The notes beneath the pieces were generated by a model. That model was not told the origin of the DNA. It ran no database searches and saw only the letters and a list, made by a program, of their open reading frames with translations. A program made the translations under genes and the position numbers. Of a DNA stretch of 52,649 nt, positions 1 to 8,268 are shown piece by piece. Each line of letters starts with the position of its first letter. Position 1 is the first letter of the stretch. The stretch is from contig JAFDHD010000012.1 in NCBI GenBank assembly GCA_019308995.1, positions 1-52,649 on the forward strand, in the 5' to 3' direction. The DNA comes from Deltaproteobacteria bacterium. Its GTDB lineage: Bacteria > Desulfobacterota > Desulfarculia > Adiutricales > JAFDHD01.

Positions 1-194
1 AACCGGTTTGCTATCGAAGTATTTCTTTTTCTCCAAAGCATAAATTGTCAGGACACGGGTTCATCAGGTTTTTCGGCTCGCTTTTGCACTTAAGAACTTG
101 TCATTTTATATCATTTTGATAAACTACTATTACTTAGGTTAGATCGAAACCAATTAGATGGCGCACCTTGAAACTTAACGGAGATACCGTAAAC
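1..194. other. Leading non-coding stretch
   Basis: This AT-rich stretch lies before the first gene. I see no complete gene, RNA or clear terminator in it. Only the last 15 bases matter: ACGGAG near 178-183 is a plausible ribosome binding site for the ATG at 195. Confidence 0.4.
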
Positions 195-1631
195 ATGAAC
201 CTGAGGTCCGAATCGGAGGCCCTGGTTGCTTCGTCAAGCCAAATCACAGGGGGCTGGCTGGTCTGCCCCAATTGCGGGGCCAGTTATAAAACGCCTCATC
301 ACTTCTGTTCACAGTGCCATTACTATACTTCAAGCTGGTGGGCGCCTGAGGGTTTAGCAAAAAAACGATCGCGCTGGAAGCTTCAACTCATTCTCGCGGT
401 CCTAGTCTTATTGTTAATTATATATCTGGCCTGGACTTCACCCTTTGTTCCCAACCCCTTTGTCCTGTTCCGACAGCCCGCCTCAGATTGGGCCTCTCTA
501 TCCAGTCCTGATGAGTGGACAGGTTATGCCAGAGACACAGCCCATACGCGTTATGTTCCTTTTCTCGTATCTCCCCTGCATGGTCGAATTCGTTGGTCAC
601 TCACCCTGGGTGAAGAACCCACGGAATCACTTCCAGCGGTAGCAGACGGCGTCCTCTATGTGGGCGGATATTTTAAAGTTTTGGCCTTGGAGGCTGCTAC
701 GGGTAAACAAATTTGGCAAACTGAAACTACCGGCCCGGTTCATTCTTCGCCCGTCATAGCCGACACTTTGCTCTTTATGGGCCTGCTAGACGGCCGCATC
801 ATGGCCCTGGAGCGCTCCACCGGTCAGCTCAAATGGGAATACCAGACAGGTAATTTTATTTTCAGTTCGCCGGCGGTCGTTAATAACATCCTTTATATCG
901 GGTCGGGTGACCAGGCGATTTATGCGCTGAGCGCCCAAACCGGTGAGCTGATATGGAAGACCATGACTGAAGGCCGCGTTCAATTTGCTCCAGCCCTTCG
1001 AGATGGTGTGCTTTACGTTTCCTCCAGCGACCGAAGTCTTTACAGCCTTGGGGCAAAGACCGGGGCACAGCGGCTTCGATTCCGAACTTATCGTGACCTC
1101 GTTGACGCCCCGGTTGTGGCAAATAAACTTGTTTATTTTGTAACCAGAGAAGGTCGGCTCTATACCATAAAACATGAAGCCCGTGAAGTGCCAGGGCAGT
1201 ATCCTTTCAAATGGATATGGATGCAGCTCTGGTTGTGGCGGCTGCCAGTGCCGCCTCCGCCGCCCCAGGCTGGGGCCATGTGGCGTACACTGCCGAAACA
1301 TGCCTGGTTCGGTTTCACTTCGTCACCGGCTGTGACACCCGAGGCCCTGTATCTTGGGGACAGGCGCGGGTGGTTTTACGCGCGTGACGCCTTGAAAGGA
1401 GAACCTCTTTGGGAATTCAGAGCCCGCAGTCGTATCCCGGCCGCGCCGCTGGTTCTGGGCGATACAGTTTATTTTGGCTCAGTGGATGGCAAACTGTATG
1501 CTTTAGACCGGCATAAAGGTAAGCTCCTCTGGAAGCTCTCCCTCGGCGCACCCATCAACACAAGCCCTGTATACGCCGCCGGACTCCTCTTTCAGCGTAC
1601 TGAAGATGGCAAGATTCATGCGATCGAATAA
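195..1631 (+). CDS. Zinc-ribbon, membrane-anchored PQQ-like beta-propeller protein
   Basis: The protein has about 478 residues. It starts with a zinc-ribbon (CPNCGASY followed by FCSQCHYY), then one hydrophobic segment (LQLILAVLVLLLIIYLAW), then a long repeat region. The repeats follow the PQQ-like or BamB-like propeller pattern, with units such as GVLYVGGYFKVLALEAATGK, NILYIGSGDQAIYALSAQTG and TVYFGSVDGKLYALDRHKGK. The family folds into a beta-propeller, so this one probably hangs outside the membrane and binds proteins or an unknown ligand. Residues for binding PQQ itself cannot be confirmed. A TTG at 168 would add nine residues, but the ATG at 195 has GGAG about 11 bases upstream and is preferred. 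A proline-rich loop (VPPPPPQ) interrupts the repeats. The zinc ribbon on the cytoplasmic side is unusual for BamB-like proteins. No pathway is suggested by its neighbours. Confidence 0.8.
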   Translation: MNLRSESEALVASSSQITGGWLVCPNCGASYKTPHHFCSQCHYYTSSWWAPEGLAKKRSRWKLQLILAVLVLLLIIYLAWTSPFVPNPFVLFRQPASDWASLSSPDEWTGYARDTAHTRYVPFLVSPLHGRIRWSLTLGEEPTESLPAVADGVLYVGGYFKVLALEAATGKQIWQTETTGPVHSSPVIADTLLFMGLLDGRIMALERSTGQLKWEYQTGNFIFSSPAVVNNILYIGSGDQAIYALSAQTGELIWKTMTEGRVQFAPALRDGVLYVSSSDRSLYSLGAKTGAQRLRFRTYRDLVDAPVVANKLVYFVTREGRLYTIKHEAREVPGQYPFKWIWMQLWLWRLPVPPPPPQAGAMWRTLPKHAWFGFTSSPAVTPEALYLGDRRGWFYARDALKGEPLWEFRARSRIPAAPLVLGDTVYFGSVDGKLYALDRHKGKLLWKLSLGAPINTSPVYAAGLLFQRTEDGKIHAIE

Positions 1632-1693
1632 ACCAGTGAAACCTTATATCACTCACTGGATTTTAACTTTAACTTTCGATAAAGAGAAAAACT

Positions 1694-2218
1694 ATGCCTC
1701 CATACCTGCCGCTTCCAAAAGATGATGACCTTCCCTCTGATATTAGAGAAACGCTTTCAACTCTCCCGCCCTTGAACGTCTTTCGTATGACTGCCAACGC
1801 GCCTGCCAGCTTTAAAGGCTTTCTCGAACTGGCGACTTCCATCCTGCTTAGGAGCGAATTTGATGTGCGTAAGCGCGAAATCGCCGTGCTCCGGGTGGCG
1901 CATGTTACACGATCCAATTATGTGTGGACCCAGCATGTCCGCGTCGCTAAAACGGCCGGCGTTACTGAAGATGAGATTACAATGATTGCCAAGGAGGACC
2001 CTGTTGTATCCCTGGATGCGGAAGGTAATCTGCTTTGCCGCGTTGCTGATGAAATCAGCCGCGATATTCGACTTAGTGATGAGGCCTTGGCCCAGATTCT
2101 CGATTCTTACGGTGTTCGCGGCGCTGCGGAGCTCATCCTCTGCTTGAGCTATTTCAACATGCTCAGCCGCTTTGTCGAATCTACTCGTGTGGAACTCGAA
2201 AAAAAGAAGGCCTTTTAG
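1694..2218 (+). CDS. Carboxymuconolactone decarboxylase (CMD/AhpD-like) family protein without redox cysteines
   Basis: The 174-residue protein has the all-helical CMD fold signature: an N-terminal PPLNVFRMTANAPASFKGFL segment, then LRSEFDVRKREIAVLRVAHV, then SNYVWTQHVRVAKTAGVTEDE. In AhpD-type alkylhydroperoxidases this last segment carries a CxxC pair, E-x-C-x-x-C-x-x-x-H. Here the cysteines are replaced (NYVWTQH), so a peroxidase role with a redox disulfide is unlikely. Family members without cysteines include gamma-carboxymuconolactone decarboxylase and many proteins of unknown role. It sits alone, 60 bases after the propeller gene, with a weak AAAGAGAAAA leader. The function remains open. 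Confidence 0.8.
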   Translation: MPPYLPLPKDDDLPSDIRETLSTLPPLNVFRMTANAPASFKGFLELATSILLRSEFDVRKREIAVLRVAHVTRSNYVWTQHVRVAKTAGVTEDEITMIAKEDPVVSLDAEGNLLCRVADEISRDIRLSDEALAQILDSYGVRGAAELILCLSYFNMLSRFVESTRVELEKKKAF

Positions 2219-2355
2219 ACAGCTATGCGTTTAAGCGTTTTTTTCCAAGGCCTGTTGGAGTGAGGCAGGGAGAGGTGTCGGTCTGCAAGAGATTCTATTT
2301 ATTTCTTTAAGACGACCGGCTGCTCGTTTTTCTGGTTGATAAAAGGAGGAAAAGT

Positions 2356-3666
2356 ATGAAACGTCTTACACCGGCTCTTTGGACAGCATTGATACTTACC
2401 GCGGCAATCCACTGCCTTGTGGCGGCCTCGAAGGCAAATGCGGCGGAAGCTATGTTGAAAGGGAACGCGCTTTACAAAGACGTGGTGGTATATGCAAAAC
2501 TCGGCCCTCATATGACTGGCGTCAAAGGCGATATCGCTACGTCTAAATGGATCGCCGGTGAGTTAAAAATAGCAGGCTTGGAGAGCAGGCTACAGACCTG
2601 GAAGCTGCGCCAGTTTTTCATCCATTCATGTGCGCTCACCGTGGGCGGTCATGAGGTGGAAACCTTCCCTTTCTGGTACCCCAAGACTACGGGACCGGCG
2701 CCGGTCAGAGCGCCTCTGGCCGTTATGACCAGGGATACCGGTGCTGGTGAACTTAAAGGTCGCATCGCTTTTGTTTCGAGCCGGAATTCGGCCAGGGCGG
2801 CTGTGTATTCACGGGGTATTAACAGCATCGCCGTTCAGGCCGCCAAGGCTGGCGCGGTGGGGTTGGTGGTCGCAGTGGGGAGCCTGTCAGGCGATCTACC
2901 TGCCATTAACGCCCGTCAGCCATTTCACCAGACACCGCTTCCTCTGCCAAGCGTGATCATCGCCATAAAAGATGAAGCAAGGGCTGCAAAGGCGGCCAAA
3001 GCAGGCCTGGCGGCGTCACTTCTCATTGACGGGGAGGAAAAACCTGACGCTCAAGCGCACAATCTGGTTGGAACTCTCAGGCGGGGTGACAGATGGATCG
3101 TTGTTACTACACCGACGAGTGGCTGGTTCGAATGTGCAGGTGAGCGAGGTCCGGGCGTGGCTTTATTTTTGGCACTGGCACGCTGGGCAGGACAAAGCCA
3201 ATCACAATTCAGCTACCTCTTTCTGGGCAACTCAGGGCATGAACTCGACAATATCGGCGCACATCACACCCTCGATAAGTATGCTCCCAGCGTGGAGGAG
3301 GTCGCCTGCTGGATACATCTGGGCGCCTCGATTTCAACGCGCGCTTGGGAAAAAACGCCAAGCGGCCTTAAACCTCTACCAAAGGTTTATGGACACCTCA
3401 ACCTAGTGGGCACTGAAGACTTGATGCCCATACTGAAACCCGCCTTTGAAAACGTTCCGGGATTTGTCCCGCGCAGCAGGGGACGTGTCGCCGGTGAGTT
3501 GAGGCACTTTATGGCTGCCGGTTATCGAGCTTTTGGTTTCTTCGGTGGGCACCCGTTTTTCCATACCCGTTATGATACGCCTGCCACGACGGAACCTGCC
3601 TTTCTGGAACCGGTTGGCATCGCTCTGATTGATGTGATTCAGAAACTGGAAGAGAAACAGCGCTAG
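2356..3666 (+). CDS. Secreted M28-like peptidase homologue with altered metal site
   Basis: The 436-residue protein has a signal peptide (basic start MKRL, hydrophobic core, cleavage near KANAAEA) and a strong AAAGGAGG site before ATG 2356. The middle part (about residues 110-225) looks like a protease-associated (PA) domain, and the rest resembles the M28 aminopeptidase fold. The C-terminal FFHTRYDTPATTEPAF matches the M28 H-T-x-x-D-T signature. FLGNSGHELDNIGAHH occupies the place of the catalytic E-E segment. The two usual N-terminal metal-ligand motifs are not intact: the H-x-D strand reads TTPTSGWFEC and the A-D-D-N-A-S-G loop reads AGERGPGVAL. It may therefore be a non-peptidase binding protein or a divergent hydrolase. 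It stands alone between genes of unrelated role. Confidence 0.6.
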   Translation: MKRLTPALWTALILTAAIHCLVAASKANAAEAMLKGNALYKDVVVYAKLGPHMTGVKGDIATSKWIAGELKIAGLESRLQTWKLRQFFIHSCALTVGGHEVETFPFWYPKTTGPAPVRAPLAVMTRDTGAGELKGRIAFVSSRNSARAAVYSRGINSIAVQAAKAGAVGLVVAVGSLSGDLPAINARQPFHQTPLPLPSVIIAIKDEARAAKAAKAGLAASLLIDGEEKPDAQAHNLVGTLRRGDRWIVVTTPTSGWFECAGERGPGVALFLALARWAGQSQSQFSYLFLGNSGHELDNIGAHHTLDKYAPSVEEVACWIHLGASISTRAWEKTPSGLKPLPKVYGHLNLVGTEDLMPILKPAFENVPGFVPRSRGRVAGELRHFMAAGYRAFGFFGGHPFFHTRYDTPATTEPAFLEPVGIALIDVIQKLEEKQR

Positions 3667-3784
3667 GAATGGGTTACAGCCACCTGAGAGTGGTTCTTAG
3701 ATACATCTTCCTTTACGGATTCCCTTTTTACCTGAATTTAAACCTCGCTTCTGTGAGGCTTGTAATAAGGATCATCCATAATAT

Positions 3785-4447
3785 TTATGTTTTCCGCCAG
3801 CAGCCGCAGTAAACATCCCACCACCTTGGGTCAGTAGTAATTCTTTCGATGGAACAAAAATTACCTGTCTGGTGGCTGAAGAATTTTTCAGTTACCCGTT
3901 CCAGGTCAACGCAAAAACTTTTTATCATCTTGTAGTTGTATATTCGGTGGGCGTTAAAGGCAATCGCTGGAGGGGCATTGTGGATCGTGGTCGTAAAAAT
4001 CAAAACTCCCTCAGGCTTTAAAACCCTGACCATTTCATGCATCGCCTTTTTATCCCCGTCCAAATCTATGGGATCGCCGTACCGTCCCAGGCCAACATGT
4101 TCCAAGGTACACATCGAAAGAACCGCCTCAAATGAATCATCTGGAAAATCCAGCCTGGTGGCGTCACAGGTGACCACGGTTTCATTGTTTAAACTTGATT
4201 CCCTGTCCCTCACGTCAATGGTCGTTACCTGGTAGTGAGCCATGAGTCCCATCAGAAAATGCCTGTATGATCCGATATCAAGGATATTTTCAGGATCAAA
4301 CTTGCTTATCTGATCGGTTGCAAATTGACATTCAAAATCTAAAAAGTTTTCAGGATGACGGCCTCTGTCATCTCGATACTCTTGAAAAACAAAGAACTCT
4401 TTTGGGTTTTCAAGCAACCTGGCCAAAGCCTCTTCGTATGTTTTCAT
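3785..4447 (-). CDS. DUF268-like class I SAM-dependent methyltransferase
   Basis: The 220-residue protein shows the class I methyltransferase order. There is a glycine motif (NILDIGSYRHFLMG), an acidic end of strand 2 (VTTIDVRDRES), a strand 4 segment (AVLSMCTLEHVGLGRYGD) and MVRVLKPEGVLIFTTT. The phrase LEHVGLGRYGDPIDLDGDKK is typical of the DUF268 group, which acts in polysaccharide or surface-glycan contexts in some bacteria. The substrate is not visible here. Glycine motif I is reduced to DIGS, with a leucine-rich continuation. The gene is on the minus strand, upstream of trmO in genome order but separated by about 146 bases, and has only a weak ribosome site. Confidence 0.75.
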   Translation of the reverse strand: MKTYEEALARLLENPKEFFVFQEYRDDRGRHPENFLDFECQFATDQISKFDPENILDIGSYRHFLMGLMAHYQVTTIDVRDRESSLNNETVVTCDATRLDFPDDSFEAVLSMCTLEHVGLGRYGDPIDLDGDKKAMHEMVRVLKPEGVLIFTTTIHNAPPAIAFNAHRIYNYKMIKSFCVDLERVTEKFFSHQTGNFCSIERITTDPRWWDVYCGCWRKT

Positions 4448-4593
4448 TTTATTTTAACCTTTGAGACTCTTGCAAAATCTAGAAAAATTTGCATTAGATT
4501 TACAGGCAGTCAATAAGATAGACCTTGAGTATAACGGATAGGCAGAACTGATCGCAACCCTTATATATCTTTCTGAAAATTTCAGCAGCTAAG

Positions 4594-5031
4594 TCAGGGC
4601 GTGGTTGGCCGCCGTTTACCCTCAAAGCTTGGACAGCTATATTTATCCTCGATATAGGGCTTAATATCCAGAACAGGCGAACCGTCAATCATATCCAACC
4701 CCTTTACAGATATGACGCAGCCTTTGACCTCAAGGACTTCTAAAACCGACATGCCAATGGGATTAGGCCTAAAGGGAGAACAGATACTGAAAACACCCAA
4801 TTTTTCTGTTTGGTGTGGAGGCTTTTGGGTTAGAAACTGGGTATTAAATTCAGGGCTCCGATGAAAATGAAAAATGACAACAATCCGCTGGCCTGGCTCA
4901 ATATTCCTAAGCCCTTCCCGGTATATTTCATCAATAACTAAGGTTCCCTCTGTATCCGAGAGAGACCAATGCCGGGGGATCATTTTGGCGTCAGTGCGCA
5001 CGTAGCCAATGGGTTCCATCACAATGCTCAT
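4594..5031 (-). CDS. trmO: tRNA (N6-threonylcarbamoyladenosine(37)-N6)-methyltransferase TrmO
   Basis: This 145-residue protein is a short member of the TrmO (YaeB/VirR-like) family. That family uses S-adenosylmethionine to methylate N6 of t6A at position 37 of some tRNAs. Recognisable parts are MEPIGYVRTDAKMIPRHW at the start, GQRIVVIFHFHRSPEF, the highly conserved FSICSPFRPNPIGMSVLEVL, and DMIDGSPVLDIKPYIEDKY near the end. The C-terminal domain found in E. coli TrmO is absent, which is normal for the short form. An ATG eight codons upstream is open, but the ATG at 5031 has AAAGGAAGG about seven bases before it and is the better start. Confidence 0.88.
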   Translation of the reverse strand: MSIVMEPIGYVRTDAKMIPRHWSLSDTEGTLVIDEIYREGLRNIEPGQRIVVIFHFHRSPEFNTQFLTQKPPHQTEKLGVFSICSPFRPNPIGMSVLEVLEVKGCVISVKGLDMIDGSPVLDIKPYIEDKYSCPSFEGKRRPTTP

Positions 5032-5076
5032 CTTAAAGCCTTCCTTTAATTTCAATCAGGCATTTTGATAAAGGGG

Positions 5077-5823
5077 CTAGTTCATTTTACTAATCTGCCT
5101 TAAACGACGCAAGGCAATCGGATTTTTTGGGTCCTCCTTCAAGACGATCTCGTAGCACTGCCGTGCTACATCGAGTTGTCCCAGGCGAAACGATGCGGAC
5201 CCCAGGTTGTTGTATGTCTCATAGTAATAACCCCGGCTCTCCTTGACGGCTTCTGTAAAGTGCGCATGGGCCTTTGGCCACTCGCGGCGGAAGTAGTGAA
5301 ACAGCCCGAACATATGGTGGTGCGTTGGGAAGGCCTGTTTTTCGAAAAAACCGGATAGAAAACGTTTGAATGAATTCGGACGCTGGTTGCCAAAGAGCCC
5401 GGGTAAAGTTCTCAATGGAGATGGGATGGACGGTTTTAGTAATCGCTTAAGGTTCGGGTCTATATACCTCTCGATTTCGGGGCCGTTGCGCACAAAGATG
5501 ACGGCCTTATGATCTACATAAGCTAAGCGCCAGGCTGAATTGCGGCTCAACAAGTTCAACAGCCCCGGATTGACGTCGTAAGGAAAGATTATCCATTGAA
5601 TATTCCAGCGAGTCACGCCTTGCTCTAACGCCTGCCGCCACTGTCTCTTGTCCTGTCGCGGGCTAAAATAACGTTCATATTCCGCATAAAATTTTTCCCT
5701 AACGACTTCAAGGCGACCGTCAATGAATGTCTTTTGGCCGGTGGCCCACATCAGGTAGCCGCCAAAATTGAGATGATTCAGTTCATGGCTTCCACCGGCA
5801 GAGCGGTGCGGTTCCAGTCCCAT
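5077..5823 (-). CDS. TPR-containing C-terminal part of a split membrane protein
   Basis: This 248-codon frame overlaps the end of the upstream membrane gene by 46 bases in another reading frame. It opens with residues that look out of frame, then runs into HLNFGGYLMWATGQKTFIDG. In a family of polytopic membrane proteins this segment follows directly after the last membrane helix and the L-P-V-x-A motif. Later parts show TPR-like helices (YYETYNNLGSASFRLGQLDV, ARQCYEIVLKEDPKNPIALR). The N-terminal part has no signal and no ribosome site at the ATG. I infer that this is the soluble tail of the protein encoded at 5778-7055, detached by a frameshift or small deletion near 5778-5800. Confidence 0.65.
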   Translation of the reverse strand: MGLEPHRSAGGSHELNHLNFGGYLMWATGQKTFIDGRLEVVREKFYAEYERYFSPRQDKRQWRQALEQGVTRWNIQWIIFPYDVNPGLLNLLSRNSAWRLAYVDHKAVIFVRNGPEIERYIDPNLKRLLKPSIPSPLRTLPGLFGNQRPNSFKRFLSGFFEKQAFPTHHHMFGLFHYFRREWPKAHAHFTEAVKESRGYYYETYNNLGSASFRLGQLDVARQCYEIVLKEDPKNPIALRRLRQISKMN

Positions 5824-7055
5824 CCAAACCGATCAACGCGGCGGGTTGATAAATAATAGGCATCGGTAACCACGTATGAAGCCATCCCGATTGTAAGCAG
5901 CATCAACACCAAAGCCGCAACCAGGGTAAACCGCCGGTACCGCCTGTCTCCCCACCTGAATAGCCGCCCGACATGGTCCAGGGGAAGCCCGTAAATCATA
6001 ACAGGCAGACACGCCACCACTAATAGCGGGATGCTTCGCATCATCTTGGCTGACAGATAAAGAAATGGCAGGAATAATAGCACGGCCCAGTACTTTTGCT
6101 TACGAAAGAGGCAAACCGCAGCCACGAGTGACGCCGCAAACAAGATGAAGTATGGCACGAGGATCGTATAAGGGTAGAAAGGTAACTGCACCGTGGTTTG
6201 ACCGCCAGAGGCAAACGGCGATACCAACTCACTGATGGCCTGGCCAAACAAACTTCCGGACCGAAAGGAACTTATTAACGTGAAAGGAAAAAGGACGCCA
6301 TGGATATGATAGGGATTGATAACGGTCACCAGCACGGAAGCTGAGCCCCATTTGAAAATCCGCTTGTCGAAACGGCGCTGCTTTATTGACAGTCCGACGA
6401 AAAAGCAGCCAACTGCCATCCAGCCGAGCACAAACCCGTTGTGACAATTGACCCAGATCAGCAGGATTATCGGGAGCAGCCAAAGCGGCGGGTTCCGCCC
6501 TTCGGTGTAACGGTGAAGGATGTACAAGACGCTCGCCAGAAATACCCATGACATCAGTTCCGGCCGAGCCATGAAACGAAATTCGGCAGCGGCTGCAGAA
6601 AGGAAAAACAGCAGCAGGAGAGTCACTGGATCAATCGGCATAAGCCTGGCCGTGCGATATAAAAGATAGAAGCAAACAAGCACCAGGGACGAGTGAAAAA
6701 AAATGAGAGCGGCAGAGCCGCCAATCTTCTCCATCAAGGCAAGAATGACCTGGTAGCCCCATTGCGAGTCAATATAAACATGGTGCGGAAAGGTATAAGA
6801 AAACGGATCGGTTCTCGGCCACCCGTTACCTTCCAGAATGTAGTTTCCGGTTCGCAGGTGAAATCCGACATCAAGGCTGGACACCTCTTTTAAAGTAAAA
6901 ATAAACAGCAGCCCGAAAATCAGTATCAGCCCTATGCGGAAAACGAGCGGCAGCGGTTCGTCGGGCATCACCAGCCCAGGCGGCCTGGCCTTTCCTGAAG
7001 TCCGGTCGCCGGTGTTGGAGTGTCCTTTTGCCTTTATGCTCTTTTTTTCAACCAT
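5778..7055 (-). CDS. Polytopic membrane protein, interrupted before its soluble domain
   Basis: The 425-residue protein has about ten hydrophobic segments from residue 35 on. An early loop, LDVGFHLRTGNYILEGNGWP, is typical of a bacterial membrane-protein family related to glycosyltransferases of the GT-C kind. That loop is followed by RTDPFSYTF and DSQWGYQVILALMEK. The D-x-G-F-H-L element and the acidic loop fit a sugar-lipid transferase, but the substrate is unknown. The frame stops soon after the last helix at WNRTALPVEAMN. Family members continue into a soluble region of the kind found in the overlapping frame at 5077-5823. ATG 7055 is used; a TTG three codons earlier is possible, and neither has a good ribosome site. 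It is probably inactive unless frameshifting rejoins the halves. Confidence 0.7.
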   Translation of the reverse strand: MVEKKSIKAKGHSNTGDRTSGKARPPGLVMPDEPLPLVFRIGLILIFGLLFIFTLKEVSSLDVGFHLRTGNYILEGNGWPRTDPFSYTFPHHVYIDSQWGYQVILALMEKIGGSAALIFFHSSLVLVCFYLLYRTARLMPIDPVTLLLLFFLSAAAAEFRFMARPELMSWVFLASVLYILHRYTEGRNPPLWLLPIILLIWVNCHNGFVLGWMAVGCFFVGLSIKQRRFDKRIFKWGSASVLVTVINPYHIHGVLFPFTLISSFRSGSLFGQAISELVSPFASGGQTTVQLPFYPYTILVPYFILFAASLVAAVCLFRKQKYWAVLLFLPFLYLSAKMMRSIPLLVVACLPVMIYGLPLDHVGRLFRWGDRRYRRFTLVAALVLMLLTIGMASYVVTDAYYLSTRRVDRFGWDWNRTALPVEAMN

Positions 7056-7064
7056 AATAAACAA

Positions 7065-7492
7065 TCAAACCTGTTTGTGATCAGGCGGGATGACCGCGGT
7101 TATAGGCGCCAAAAAGCACCACAAGCGCATGTAATTATATATCAATCCTGATAAGTCCTTTTTATCTCGATGGAATATAACCGAGATGTGGGTTAGATGT
7201 CAATTTGATAGAGGCAATAATACAGAACACCTTTATCTTATTACTGGTAAAAATTAGCGCAATAAAGACACATTATTCAAAAAGTAATACGAAAAAAGTA
7301 TTAGATAATACATCCCTTTTTAGTACTTTCTTCGTACTAAAAAAAGCTAAAAATTCATAATATCTTCGTATTGACCGCTGATTATCTTCGTGCGATTTTA
7401 AGGCAGTTTAATGCAACATATAAGCAGGATTACTAAAAGGAAAGCTGTAAAATATAACTTTAATGAATAATGCACCCGGGGGTTTGATCGTT
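7065..7492. other. AT-rich intergenic region with inverted repeats upstream of a PEP-CTERM gene
   Basis: This stretch separates the divergent membrane-protein and PEP-CTERM genes and should hold promoters for both. It contains several structured elements. A 10-bp stem TTTTTAGTAC/GTACTAAAAA with a seven-base loop lies at 7317-7343. A shorter TAATAC/GTATTA pair lies near 7285-7303. The word ATCTTCGT occurs twice, near 7361 and 7386. These could be operators. No sigma54 element with correct GG-N10-GC spacing was found. Confidence 0.5.
7317..7343. repeat. 10-bp inverted repeat (hairpin or operator)
   Basis: The arms TTTTTAGTAC and GTACTAAAAA are exact reverse complements separated by TTTCTTC. 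Because the structure lies about 150 bases upstream of the PEP-CTERM start, it may be an operator or a bidirectional transcription stop. The run of A on one side and T on the other would allow termination in either direction. Confidence 0.55.
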
Positions 7493-8077
7493 ATGAAAAA
7501 AGCCGTGATCTCATTTCTTGTTGGTTTCTGTATCTTGATGGGTTCGGTCGTATATGTGCATGCGACACTAATAGACTGGGGAATTAACTCAGAATATTTT
7601 AAAGACACAGATGCCGGCTTTTTCTGGTACGATCCAAACGAGTTCGCTGGATGGAGCTTAATAGCCATTGATGTCTTTGTCACCAGTAGTTCGATCTGGG
7701 AATGGGCCACGCCTATGGAAGTTTTTAGTTTGCTTTTTAAGGAAACCTCAGGCGTGGCGTTAGAGCAGGTTATAGGCCCCTCTAGCTATACTTGGACGTC
7801 GCCGATAAACGGGAAGGAAACCATGGAATGGCTCGGGTTTTACTCCCCAGCCTCACCAAATGCTGGAGTCGGCGTGGGCAGCGAAGAAAACGTATCACCA
7901 CTATTTAATAAAATAACATCATTGAGCTATGTCAGTGACATCGGCAGCTATACCAGTCGGCCTGGCGCCTGGTTACGCTCAAACTCAGATCCCACGGTTC
8001 CGGCGCCAGCGACCTTGATCCTTTTAGGCTCCGGCCTGATTGCCTTTGCCGGATTCAGAAGGAAGTTTGGAAAATAA
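7493..8077 (+). CDS. PEP-CTERM sorting domain protein
   Basis: The 194-residue protein begins with a signal peptide (MKKAVISFLVGFCILMGSVV, cleavage near VHATLID). It ends with the PEP-CTERM sorting signal: VPAPATLILLGSGLIAFAGF followed by the basic tail RRKFGK. Proteins with this tail are exported and then processed by an exosortase (EpsH), usually with surface polysaccharide. The central 130 residues (WYDPNEFAGWSL, TSPINGKETMEWLGFYSPAS) are not recognised. The ATG at 7493 is chosen over 7463 because the signal peptide then starts correctly and GGGGG lies about ten bases upstream. A terminator follows at 8119-8147. A second PEP-CTERM protein lies at 49896-50807. Confidence 0.8.
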   Translation: MKKAVISFLVGFCILMGSVVYVHATLIDWGINSEYFKDTDAGFFWYDPNEFAGWSLIAIDVFVTSSSIWEWATPMEVFSLLFKETSGVALEQVIGPSSYTWTSPINGKETMEWLGFYSPASPNAGVGVGSEENVSPLFNKITSLSYVSDIGSYTSRPGAWLRSNSDPTVPAPATLILLGSGLIAFAGFRRKFGK

Positions 8078-8118
8078 ACGTCCGCTATTGAGTGAAGCGC
8101 AATCTTATATGTTTGCAG

Positions 8119-8150
8119 AGCCGCCTTGATCATATATAAAGGCGGCTTAA
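8119..8150 (+). terminator. Rho-independent-like terminator after the PEP-CTERM gene
   Basis: AGCCGCCTT (8119-8127) pairs perfectly with AAGGCGGCT (8139-8147) across an 11-base AT-rich loop, followed by TAATTTC. It lies 42 bases after the stop codon. The T tract is weak. Confidence 0.65.
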
Positions 8151-8268
8151 TTTCTTGATCATTCCTGATAATAACTAGTTTACACTCCTCAAGATCAGAA
8201 GTATAATAAGTCTGGTTTAAGGGTTTCATATTGCCAAAATTCTGTCAGCTATTATCAGGAGTTTTGTC

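Noticed and set aside
7385-7420. A sigma54 promoter (GGCAGTTTAATGCA) upstream of the PEP-CTERM gene
   Set aside because: The GG and GC elements are nine bases apart instead of ten, and the flanks do not match TGGCAC-N5-TTGCA well.
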